Below are positions 8,310 through 15,491 of a DNA stretch of 30,561 bases, piece by piece (positions within the stretch are counted from its first letter, which is position 1; every line of letters starts with the position of its first letter). The stretch lies in assembly GCA_030448225.1 (NCBI GenBank), contig JAUJNJ010000093.1, forward strand, positions 1 to 30,561, written 5' to 3'. Both the position numbers and the translations under genes were made by a program. This DNA comes from Phycisphaerae bacterium. Lineage in GTDB: Bacteria; Planctomycetota; Phycisphaerae; Tepidisphaerales; Tepidisphaeraceae. The notes beneath the pieces were generated by a model, which saw nothing but the letters and a program-made list of their open reading frames with translations, was not told where the DNA came from and did not search any database.

Positions 8310-8947
8310 TTACCCGGCGCGCCGGGACCGACGCCAGGACACGTAGCTCACCAGCACCACGCCGATCAACAACGAATAGAACGCGACCGCGTGAGGGGCA
8401 GGCGGCTTCATCGAGAGGATCGCGATGTACCCGACGATCAACACGACCACCAGAATGGCGAACGGTGGCGGTGCCGCACGCCGCTGATCGTGCTGAGAAC
8501 GATCAGCAACAGCCCCCCTCCGATGATCCACCAGCCGCTCGGGTGCAGTGTTGTACAACGTGAAGCCGGTTGAGCGGCCGCGGCCTGCCGCCCACGCCGG
8601 GCCGTCGGAGAAACGCCGCCGCCGCGGTCCGCTCCGGCGGCGGGTTACGGCGCGCGCCCCGTCGGACTGGCGGCCGCGCGAGCCGCACTGCGCGACGAAG
8701 GCGGGACCAGAACGACAACTGGTATACGCAACCCGCCACCGTGCCAATCGATCCCTTCTGCCGTGGAGTCCCGTCGAGGTCACGCAGCTGGAGGTGGCGG
8801 TCCGGATAAATGCTGCTCAGCAACGGCACTGCGATGCCCCAGCGCCTGAAGGGCGACGATCGCCAGTGCTGGCAGTGCCGAGCAAACCAGCAGGAAGTGA
8901 TGCCAAGGTGGGGGACGGTGAACGATGGGCCGGCCTATGTGCTGCAT
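8310..8947 (-). CDS. Hypothetical multi-pass membrane protein (frameshifted)
   Basis: From a possible ATG at 8947 on the minus strand the text begins MQHIGRPIVHRPPPW and runs into a hydrophobic segment (HHFLLVCSALPALAIVALQAL). With frame changes it continues VPLLSSIYPDRHLQLRDLDG, IGTVAGCVYQLSFWSRL, then APSGWWIIGGGLLLIVLS, PFAILVVVLIVGYIAILS and VAFYSLLIGVVLVSYVSWRRS, ending at the stop 8310-8312. This would be about 210 residues with four membrane helices. The first and last parts may be separate genes. The family is not recognised. Confidence 0.38.
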
Positions 8948-9065
8948 AACGTGAGACCGATCGGCAGCCGAGCCGGCGCGCACGGCGCGCCCGGCAGCAG
9001 GTAGGCTATGCACGCCGCCGCGGTGCTCAGCAGCGGTTATGCCCCGGCTGATCGCCGCGTCGCGG

Positions 9066-9560
9066 TCAGCTTGGCAACCAGTCGCTCCACAGTGTCAAGG
9101 GATCGAGGCCGCCCGTCTCGCAGAAATGCGCGCCTCCAGGACTACGTCGATATTCGCGGCACACGTGCTTGGACGCGACCCTGAAGCCCAAGAACCGGAG
9201 GTACGGCCCGCCGACGTCCACCTCGGTGTCGCCCCCGGCCAGGTCAAGGTATTGTCGCTCGCGGTGGCTACCGCCGGAGCAACTGACCCAGTAGGCGCCT
9301 CGCCGCCCGTGACGAAAACCCCATCACACGCTGCGCATATTTTTCGTGTAATCTTGGACGGGTTGATCCACAGGATGAGGAACCGGCACCGGTCCAGGCG
9401 GCGGATGGCGATGCGTTTGCTCCCATGTCGGGTCGAGCGTCTTGTTGGCGCGATGGGTGCGTCCCTCCCCCAACGACCTCGACCGCCGCAAGTTCTCTCG
9501 CCAACATGCGATGCCGACCGCCGCGGGCCGTGAGCCGCTTTAGAAAATCAACAATCGATA
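9066..9560 (-). CDS. Hypothetical protein (frameshifted, limits uncertain)
   Basis: The minus strand has plausible protein text in changing frames: FLILWINPSKITRKICAACD, YLDLAGGDTEVDVGGPYL, RFLGFRVASKHVCREYRRSP and FCETGGLDPLTLWSDWLPS before TGA at 9066-9068. Composition and flow look protein-like, but no motif identifies a family and the 5' part is unclear. Given the broken neighbours it is probably a real gene damaged by indels. Confidence 0.3.
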
Positions 9561-9678
9561 CGGGCATAGATGGCGTCATGCGTCGACAGCGGAAGCCGCA
9601 TTTCATGCCTAGTAGGACTGGGCCGGGGCATAACGGACGAACATTCACTGGCCGGCCCGGCGCTGACCAGTTGTCGGA

Positions 9679-10163
9679 TCACGAGGACCATTCCGCCCGG
9701 CCGGTCCCGTGCATTGTTGGGTTGTCCCGTCGCCGCAGGGCGAAGGCGAACAGTGCCGCACTCGGACAGCGTTCCGGGCTCTCCCGAAGATCATGCCCGC
9801 AGCTCGGGCACCTTCCGGTTCGCCCGGCGGCCAAGCTCGTATCCGTTTTGCGGCGGGTGCGTTCCGCGATCAAAAGGAATACGCCTGATACGACAAGCGG
9901 ATACCATCCCGGAATCACCAGCCATCGTCTCACGCCAACTCCGGCGTGTTCGACAAGCGTGACTCCCAAAATGGTGGCCGAACCCCAGTCCCCGTCCATT
10001 TCAGATATCGGAACGATTGATCGCGAACACTCCGCCCGAGCCACGATAGCGAATCCAGTAAGAACCGAACGCCGCCCAGAACACTAGAGATGCGATGCAG
10101 CACAGCGCGGCGAGAAAGGCGCTTGCAAGCGGTGATCCGATCGATATTATCGCGACGACGCAT
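9679..10163 (-). CDS. Planctomycete membrane protein with C-terminal zinc ribbon (frameshifted)
   Basis: From ATG 10163 on the minus strand (MRRRDN) the text shifts into an N-terminal membrane helix (LASAFLAALCCIASLVFWAAF), then GSYWIRYRGSGGVFAIN, VRRWLVIPGWYPLVVSGVFL as a second helix, and a final Cys motif, CPSCGHDLRESPERCP, followed by a shifted ECG. The arrangement of SYW after the first helix, a P-W turn into the second helix and a CPxCGYDLRATPxRCPECG tail is a very common small hypothetical family in Phycisphaerae and other planctomycetes. The tail should bind one zinc ion. The role is unknown. Two or three indels are needed, and the exact stop is uncertain. Confidence 0.55.
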
Positions 10164-10551
10164 TCATGGTGCGGACTACAGGCGCTGAGCGGAATGCTGA
10201 TATCTGGCCGCGCGAGGTCGCACCCGCCCGCGGGCCGCGCGTCCGTCAGGTTGCACAGCACTGGGTTACCGGCACAACGTCATTCCGTCGGCGCTCTGGA
10301 AGACCCAGGTCTGCGTTAGGTGGACATGAGCGTACCGAGGGCGGCCCGGTGCAGGATCCGGCGGCTGAAGGCGGTGGGCGGGCGTGTCGGGCGGCCGGCC
10401 CGGGCGGCGCTCCGCGGCATGGGTCGCTCACTTCCTACAGCTCGCCGCGGCCGGGACGGGCGGCGGCGGCGGGGGGGAGCACGTTGTCGCTGGCTCCCGG
10501 CGTCGCCCCGGGCGCTCGCGTCGGGCGGGGTGGATTTTACAATCGCCGGGC
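10164..10551. other. Intergenic region without a supported gene
   Basis: This 388-base stretch separates the minus-strand zinc-ribbon gene from the plus-strand oxidoreductase. Long frames cross it, but their text is Arg/Gly/Pro-rich and looks like high-GC noise. The last 20 bases carry the TACAAT box described separately. Confidence 0.4.
10538..10543 (+). promoter_or_regulatory. Candidate -10 box (TACAAT) close to the oxidoreductase ATG
   Basis: TACAAT ends only eight bases before the first base of ATG 10552, and no Shine-Dalgarno sequence lies between. If used, the transcript would start at or next to the ATG and be leaderless. The box stands out because it is an AT-rich island in very GC-rich DNA. 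No clear -35 element is visible. Confidence 0.35.
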
Positions 10552-11598
10552 ATGGAACCTCTCGGCATCGGGATCATCGGCTTCGGCCGGATCGGCGCGG
10601 AGCACGCGGCTTGGCTGGCGAACGCGGGCGGCGCGGCGGGCGGTGGCCGTGGCGGACGCGACGCCGGCGCGGCAGGCGCTGGCGGCGTCGCGCGGGCTGC
10701 GGCGTCCACGCGGAGATCGACGCGCTGCTGGCCGACCGCGCGGTCGAGGCGGTGCTCGTCGCCACGCCCACCGCGTTCCACTTCGACCACGCGTCGCGCG
10801 CTGGCGGCCGGCAAGCACGTGCTGGTCGAGAAGCCGACCAGCGGCTCGACCTCGACGTCGCGCGGCTCGTCGGGCAGGCCGAGGCGGCGGGGCTCGTGCT
10901 GAGCGTGTTCCACAACCACCGGTGGGACGTCGACTACCTCACCGTGCGCGACGCGGTCGCGATCAGCGCGTTCGGCCGGGTGGTCAACGTCGAGAGCCGC
11001 CTCGGGCAGTACGCCAGTTGCGTCGGCCCGGCCGCCCGCGAGTACCGGCCGGGGTGGCAACGAGGCGGCGTTCGGCGGCGGGGGCTCTACGACTGGGGCA
11101 GCCACTTCGTCGACCAGCTGTGGCGCTCATGCACCCGGCCCGCCCGCTGCAAGGCTTCGCGGCGCAACTCCGCGGCAACGTGTGGACGAAGGATTGCGAC
11201 GACTTCGCCCGCGTGCTGATCGACTTCGACGACGGCATGTAGTCGGCCTCGTCGAGATCAACACGACCACGACGCGCCCGCTGCGCGGTGCAGGTCGACG
11301 GCGTCGCCGGCTCGGCGTCAGCCCGTTCAGCCTCGCGTTCGAGACGGCCGTCTGGGCCGACCCTGCAGTTCCCGCTCGCGCAGGGCGGCGGCGAGATCTA
11401 CGACTTCCCGCTCGCGGCCCGGGCCTGACCGAGCAGGCGATCTGGGACGCGTTCGCCGCCGCCTGCCGCACCGGCCGCCCGCCGGCGGTGCCGGCCCGCG
11501 GCGTGCTGCCGACGATGTGCCTTCTAGACGCCGCCCGCGAGAGCAGCCGCGACGGCCGGGCGGTGGAGGTGATTGATCGGGTGGAATGGGTGCTGTGA
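10552..11598 (+). CDS. Gfo/Idh/MocA family oxidoreductase (frameshifted)
   Basis: NAD(P)-dependent dehydrogenase family acting mostly on sugars and cyclitols. From ATG 10552 the text begins MEPLGIGIIGFGRIGAEHA with the Rossmann GxGxxG. With frame changes it continues VHAEIDALLADRAVEAVLV, ATPTAFHFDHASRA, AGKHVLVEKP (the conserved EKP), LSVFHNHRWDVDYL, FGRVVNVESRLGQY, GGGLYDWGSHFVDQLW (the GxxxDxGxH catalytic segment), WTKDCDDFARVLIDF and GLTEQAIWDAFAAACRTG. It ends VEVIDRVEWVL with TGA 11596-11598. The span of about 349 codons matches the family. At least six indels interrupt it. The substrate cannot be inferred, and no sugar pathway genes adjoin. Confidence 0.78.
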
Positions 11599-11662
11599 CG
11601 GGTGATCCTGGGATCCGTCGCGATCAAGGGACGCCGGAGGTGCTGAGCAAGTGATGGATGAA

Positions 11663-11897
11663 GTTGAACGCCAAGACGCCAAGACGCCAAGGTAAGAAAG
11701 AAGAGGTGGGCGCCCGCGGGCGCGTGGCTGTTGGACGCTGGAGAACGCGTTTATGCAGTCACGGGGCATTGGCGCTGGTCCCGTGATTCTGTGCGTTTCA
11801 GATTGAGACATGGGCGGGCCGCCCGCCACGGCAGTCAGACGCGCTTCTTCAACACGTTCTCCAGTTTTCTTGCGTCTTGGCGTCTTGGCGTTCATTT
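11663..11897. repeat. Inverted repeat with GACGCCAAGACGCCAAG ends
   Basis: GAACGCCAAGACGCCAAGACG at 11666-11686 is matched by the reverse complement at 11873-11893. An inner pair is also present: CTGGAGAACGCGTT near 11738 and AACACGTTCTCCAG near 11851. The whole element is about 235 bases, fills most of the gap between the oxidoreductase and the alkyltransferase, and could fold into a long interrupted hairpin. Apparent reading frames over it (NAKTPRRK-like text) are typical artefacts. Confidence 0.75.
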
Positions 11898-11922
11898 CAT
11901 TTGGTCGGATCTCGCAGGTCCG

Positions 11923-12429
11923 TCAAACGGATGATGCATCGTGGGCGAACGACGGCCGCCCCGCGTCGCACGCCGGCGACCCCGACTCCGCCAGCGCGCT
12001 TCCGCGGAGGCTGCCGCCGAATAGCGGGTCGTCATCGGTCAGTGCGACGACGCCGCGGTCGCTCGCGGTGACGCCTTCGGCGGCGAGCAGTTCGCGCTCT
12101 TGGCCAGGCCCCGGCGAAGCCGTGAGCCGCGCCGTTGCTGCCGACGACGCGGTGGCACGGCACGGTCGGCGTAGGGGTTGCGGTTGGCGTCGCGTTGCCG
12201 ACGGCGCGCACGCTTTGGTCCCCAGCCCGCGCGATGTCGGCGTACGTCACCACGCGCGCGCGGCCGGCGGGGATGCGGCTGGTCATCGCCCACACCCGCT
12301 GGTTGAACGTCGCCCGGCACGATCCGCCCGGCGAGGATGTGGAACTTGAACGGGTCGGCGTCGTCAGTGTTGTCGGCGGCGGAGGTTTCGCGCGCGGGCG
12401 TTGAGCGGTTCGCATGATCCCGCCATCAT
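11923..12429 (-). CDS. ogt: Methylated-DNA--protein-cysteine methyltransferase, Ogt-type (frameshifted)
   Basis: Suicide repair protein that moves alkyl groups from O6-alkylguanine to its own cysteine. On the minus strand from ATG 12429 (a doubled ATG), fragments in shifting frames read DADPFKFHILAGRIV, FNQRVWAMTSRIPAGR, VVTYADIARAG, RAVGNA, NRNPYA, VPCHRVVGSNGAAHGFAGG, then RGVVALTDDDPLFGGSLRG and a stop at 11923-11925. PCHRV contains the acceptor cysteine, RAVGNA belongs to the DNA-binding helix-turn-helix, and the Gly-rich loop after PCHRV is normal. The C-terminal tail of about 40 residues is longer than in Ogt. It is divergent from the gene at 12453, with only 23 bases between starts. 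About four indels are needed. Confidence 0.75.
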
Positions 12430-12452
12430 ATCGTCTAACCCGAGGGCGCGCG

Positions 12453-13013
12453 ATGCGGCGTTTCGTTCACCTGTTGATCCAGTCGACCCTTTGCCTGTTA
12501 CTGCTGACCGCCGTGACCGTGGCGACGACGACGCCGCCCTCGCACGACGAGCGCCCCGCGGCCGGCGACGCCGTGCGGCAGCGCTCGGCGCGCGAAGCCG
12601 TCGACGTGCTGACCGGCGCGACGCGGGTGGAGACGTTCCGCCTCAAGCCGCAGCGGCCTGGGAGGAGCGCGCGGCGTGGGCGGCTACCTCGTCGACAAGG
12701 ACGGCCCCGCCGAGGGCCGCGCGCGCCGAGGTGGCCGGCCTGCTGCTCGACCCGCAGCGCGTTTCGTTCGACCGGATCAAGCGGTGCGAGTTCGTCCCCG
12801 CCGTCGGCTACCGCTTGTGGAAGGGCGAGCGGAGCGTGGAGGTCGTGCTCTGCTTCGCGTGCGAACAGGTCGTCCTCTTCGCGCGCCGGGCGACGACAAG
12901 TCCGTCCGCAGCGCGATGGCCGACTTCGCCGCGCGGCGCAGTTCCTGAAACTCGCGAGCCGCGTTCCCTCACGACGAGGCCTGCGGAAACTTCCCGACGA
13001 GCCGGCGAAGTGA
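12453..13013 (+). CDS. Secreted hypothetical protein (frameshifted)
   Basis: ATG 12453 opens an export signal (MRRFVHLLIQSTLCLLLLTAVTVA) and continues to VDVLTGATRVETFRLKP. With frame changes it runs VGGYLVDKDGPA, AEVAGLLLDPQRVSFDRIK, CEFVPAVGYRLWKGERSVE, VVLCFACEQVVLF and AMADFAARRAQFLKLAS, ending RKLPDEPAK with TGA 13011-13013. This resembles a planctomycete/proteobacterial hypothetical family with a conserved K-xC-xF-x-P-x-VG-xR and CFxC pattern, about 185 residues long. The two Cys of CFAC could bind metal or a disulfide. The function is unknown. Confidence 0.6.
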   Translation: MRRFVHLLIQSTLCLLLLTAVTVATTTPPSHDERPAAGDAVRQRSAREAVDVLTGATRVETFRLKPQRPGRSARRGRLPRRQGRPRRGPRAPRWPACCSTRSAFRSTGSSGASSSPPSATACGRASGAWRSCSASRANRSSSSRAGRRQVRPQRDGRLRRAAQFLKLASRVPSRRGLRKLPDEPAK

Positions 13014-13024
13014 ATTGAATGTGA

Positions 13025-13240
13025 TTGAACCGCGGAGACGCGGGAGAGCGCGAAGGAGGGATTAGCCACAGATGGGGCACAGAGGAACACAGATGAGAAA
13101 GGCGATGTGCGGATGTTCCGGCGAACTGCCGTCTTCAGTCTTTGTCCGTCCGCATCGGTCTTGATCTGTGTCCACTGTGCCCCATCTGTGGCTCAACCTT
13201 CTCTTGTCTCCTCCGCGCTCTCCGCGTCTCCGCGGTTCAA
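13025..13240. repeat. Long inverted repeat, arms about 70 bp
   Basis: Arm one at 13025-13094 (TTGAACCGCGGAGACGCGG, then CCACAGATGGGGCACAG and ACACAGAT) is matched in reverse complement by 13164-13240. The match is nearly complete apart from small indels. The two-part structure (CGCGGAGACGCGG block plus CACAGATGGGGCACAG block) suggests two repeat units placed side by side. The element fills the gap between the secreted protein and the SWIM gene, and no gene is supported in it. Confidence 0.8.
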
Positions 13241-13310
13241 TTTCTTGTTTTCGCTCACGACTTTTTGGTTGACATTTACCTAACAAATCTATGTCATAAA
13301 GAGCCTCGCC

Positions 13311-14620
13311 ATGAACGGAGTCTGGACGAGTGACGCGGTTCTCGCCTTGGCCGCCCGACCCGGCGTCGGCGCAGGCCGGCAAGGGCTGGCGACGGCGGAA
13401 GTGGGTGACGCTCGGCCGGGCCGAAGGGCTCGTGTGGGGCGAGTGCCAGGGGAGCGGGAAGGACCCGTACCGGCGCGCAGATCGATTTGTCCGAGCCCGC
13501 CTTCAAGTGCAGTTGCCCCAGCCGCAAGTTCCCCTGCAAGCATTCGCTGGCGGCTGCTCCTCTTCGCCGGCAACGACGCCGCCATGAAGCAGGCCGACCC
13601 GCCGCCGTGGGCCGCCGAGTGGCTGGCGGGGCGGGCAAGCGCGCCGAGAGCAAGACGCAGAAGGCCGCCGCCGACGCCGCCCCGGCCGACCCCGCCGCCG
13701 CCGCCGAGCGCGCGCCGCGCGCGGGAGAAGAAGACGGCCGCCGGCATGGCGGAACTCGGCACCTGGCTCGGCGACGTGGTGCGGCAGGGGCTGGCGGCGG
13801 CGCAGGCCAAGCCGTACGACTTCTGGCACACGATGGCCGCCCGCCTCGTCGACGCGCGGCGCCGAGGGCGGCCCGCCTCGTGCGAGGCGGGCGGCGTCGC
13901 CTCGGCCGGCGACGGGTGGCAGGGCCGCCTGCTCGACCGCCTCGGCAAGCTCCACCTCCTCGTCCGCGCCTACGGCCGGCTCGACGCGCTCTCGCCCGAG
14001 CGCCGGGCCGACGTGCGCTCGTCGGCTGGCCCGTCGACAAGGACGAACTCGCCGCCCAACCCGCCGTCGCCGACGAGTGGACGATCGTCGCCCAGCGCAC
14101 GGTCGTGGATGACAACCTCCGCGCCCGCGCACATGGCTGAGCGCGCGCGGGCGGCCGGCGGGGCGCTGTTCCTGCAGTTCGCCCACGGCGCGACTGCATT
14201 CGAGCAGCAACTGTTGCCCGGCACCCGCTTCCGCGGCGAGATCGCCTACTACCCCGGCCACTCGATGCGGCACGCCCTGCGCGGCCGCGCCGACGTCCGC
14301 CCGGCCGACGCCATCCCCACCACGACGATCGACGACGCCCTCGCCGCCTACGCCGCCGCGCGGCGGCGTACCCGTGGCTCGAGACGTTCCCCCTCGCCCT
14401 GCGCGACGTGCTGCTCGTCCGCGACGCCGACCACTGGCTCCTGCGCGACGCCGCCGGCCAAGCGCTGCCGATCGTCCCCCGCTTCGCCGCCGGCTGGAGC
14501 GTCGTCGCCCTCGGCGGCGGGCGAGGCGTCGACCTGTACGGCGAGTGGGACGGGTACGCGTTCACGCCCCTGTCGGGCGCGGGCGGGGGCGGAGGCGGCG
14601 TTGCTGGTGGCTTGGAGGAG
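13311..14620 (+). CDS. SWIM zinc finger protein, YehQ-like (frameshifted)
   Basis: From ATG 13311 (MNGVWTSDAVLALA), shifting frames give GKGWRRRKWVTLGRAEGLVWG, GECQGSGKDPYRAQIDLS, PAFKCSCPSRKFPCKHSLAL, then PPPWAAEWLAGRA, GMAELGTWLGDVVRQGLAAA, WHTMAARLVDAQAPG, GWQGRLLDRLGKLHLLVRAY, EWTIVAQRTVVDDNLRARAH, YYPGHSMRHALRG, YPWLETFPLALRDVLLV and GRGVDLYGEWDGYAFTPLS. The CxC...CxH of the SWIM finger is plain near 13503-13550 and should bind zinc and nucleic acid or protein. SWIM proteins of this shape accompany DUF5691, MoxR, DUF5682 and VWA genes, as here. The 3' end is unclear because the frame runs into GGAG-rich intergenic sequence. About eight indels are needed. Confidence 0.75.
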
Positions 14621-15155
14621 TGGGGAAAGAGAAGGGGGGAGTCGAAGAGTGGGGGTGGGGGGTTGGAGTCGGAGGGATACCGAACCATCAGATTGATGTG
14701 GTGGGGGCAAAAGCCGACCTCCCTCTCCTCAGTACGCTGGGGAGAGGGCGGGGGAGAGGGCTCTCGCGGCGGCTGTTTCTTTGCGAGCTGCGGTTGCCGC
14801 GGGAGTGCGCCACCGGCGTACCGGAAAGAGAGGTGGATCATCACCCGCGCATGACGAAGCCCGAGGAGTCGAACCGCTGTCCTGTCCCCTCGCCCCTGTA
14901 CTCAGGGGAGAGGGTTAGGGTGAGGATCTCGCGGAAGGCGCCCCACGACCGGAGGCGCGGATGCGAGATCCCTCACCCCGCCCTCCCTGAGTACAGGGGC
15001 GAGGAGTAAGCCGGCGCCGGTGTGCGGGAGCTGCGAGGCGAGCGCTTGCGGTTTTTCCGCATCCGCCGTTCGAGCCCGCGCGTCGGGAACAGGACGAACT
15101 TGTAGACGAGACCCGTCCGTTCCGGACGAGTGCTTCGACGCTGGAGTGGGCGCGC
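14621..15155. other. Intergenic region with GC-rich repeats
   Basis: No gene is supported in this 535-base gap between the SWIM gene and the S1-domain gene. It starts with GGGGGAG/GTGGGGG low-complexity sequence, continues with a CCTCTCC...GGAGAGGG hairpin near 14720-14760, and then contains the inverted repeat at 14888-15004. GGAG at 15143-15146 is the ribosome binding site of the next gene. Confidence 0.5.
14888..15004. repeat. Inverted repeat with CCTCGCCCCTGTACTCAGGG ends
   Basis: CCTCGCCCCTGTACTCAGGG begins at 14888 and continues through GAGGATCTCGC to 14932. The reverse complement occupies 14963-15004 (GCGAGATCCCTCACCCC, then CTGAGTACAGGGGCGAGG). The loop is about 30 bases. Such CCCTCTCC/GTACTCAGGG elements are frequent between planctomycete genes and give rise to false proteins with HPNPLP-like text. 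This one can form a strong hairpin. Confidence 0.8.
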
Positions 15156-15452
15156 ATGGCAGACGATGCGGTGGCGACATGGGAGCAATACAAGCAAGAC
15201 CACCCGCCCGGATCGCCGGTGACGGGCGTGGTCAAGCACGTGGCGCCGTACGGGGCGTACGTGGACCTCGGCGTGCCGTTCGCCGCGTTGCTTCTCGTTC
15301 CGTATATGGCACCGATCGGGGCGCGAAAGTCTTACCCGCAGGACTACCCAAAGGTCGGCGACCCGATCGCGGCGTTCGTGCGCATCTACGGGGACCCGTT
15401 CTCGGCGAATGGCTCGATCGGGCTGACGCAGGACGCGAACGCGGTAGAGTAA
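15156..15452 (+). CDS. Small S1-domain RNA-binding protein
   Basis: A 98-residue protein from ATG 15156, preceded by GGAG at 15143-15146. Residues from about 19 on, GSPVTGVVKHVAPYGAYVDLG, match the first strands of an S1/OB fold (the G-x-V-x-G-x-V...YGAFVDLG pattern). YPQDYPKVGDPIAAFVRIYGD matches the later strands that follow the loop. One S1 domain fills the whole protein. Such stand-alone domains usually bind single-stranded RNA. It ends 39 bases before the DUF5691 gene, so it probably belongs to the same transcript, but it is not a usual member of MoxR-VWA loci. Confidence 0.72.
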   Translation: MADDAVATWEQYKQDHPPGSPVTGVVKHVAPYGAYVDLGVPFAALLLVPYMAPIGARKSYPQDYPKVGDPIAAFVRIYGDPFSANGSIGLTQDANAVE

Positions 15453-15491
15453 AGTTTGCCGCAGGTGATCGGTGAACCGGGAGGATCGGCC

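Noticed and set aside
10164..10551. Plus-strand frame starting MDMSVPRAARCRIRR as a gene
   Set aside because: Its composition is high-GC noise and its frame only runs into the oxidoreductase because of the frameshifts.
11524..11895. Minus-strand frame starting MNAKTPRRKK
   Set aside because: It is translated from the intergenic inverted repeat; such text is a known false product of these repeats.
13294..14844. 516-residue minus-strand open frame
   Set aside because: It is antisense to the SWIM gene, Arg/Pro/Ala-rich and without motifs; the plus strand carries the recognisable zinc finger.
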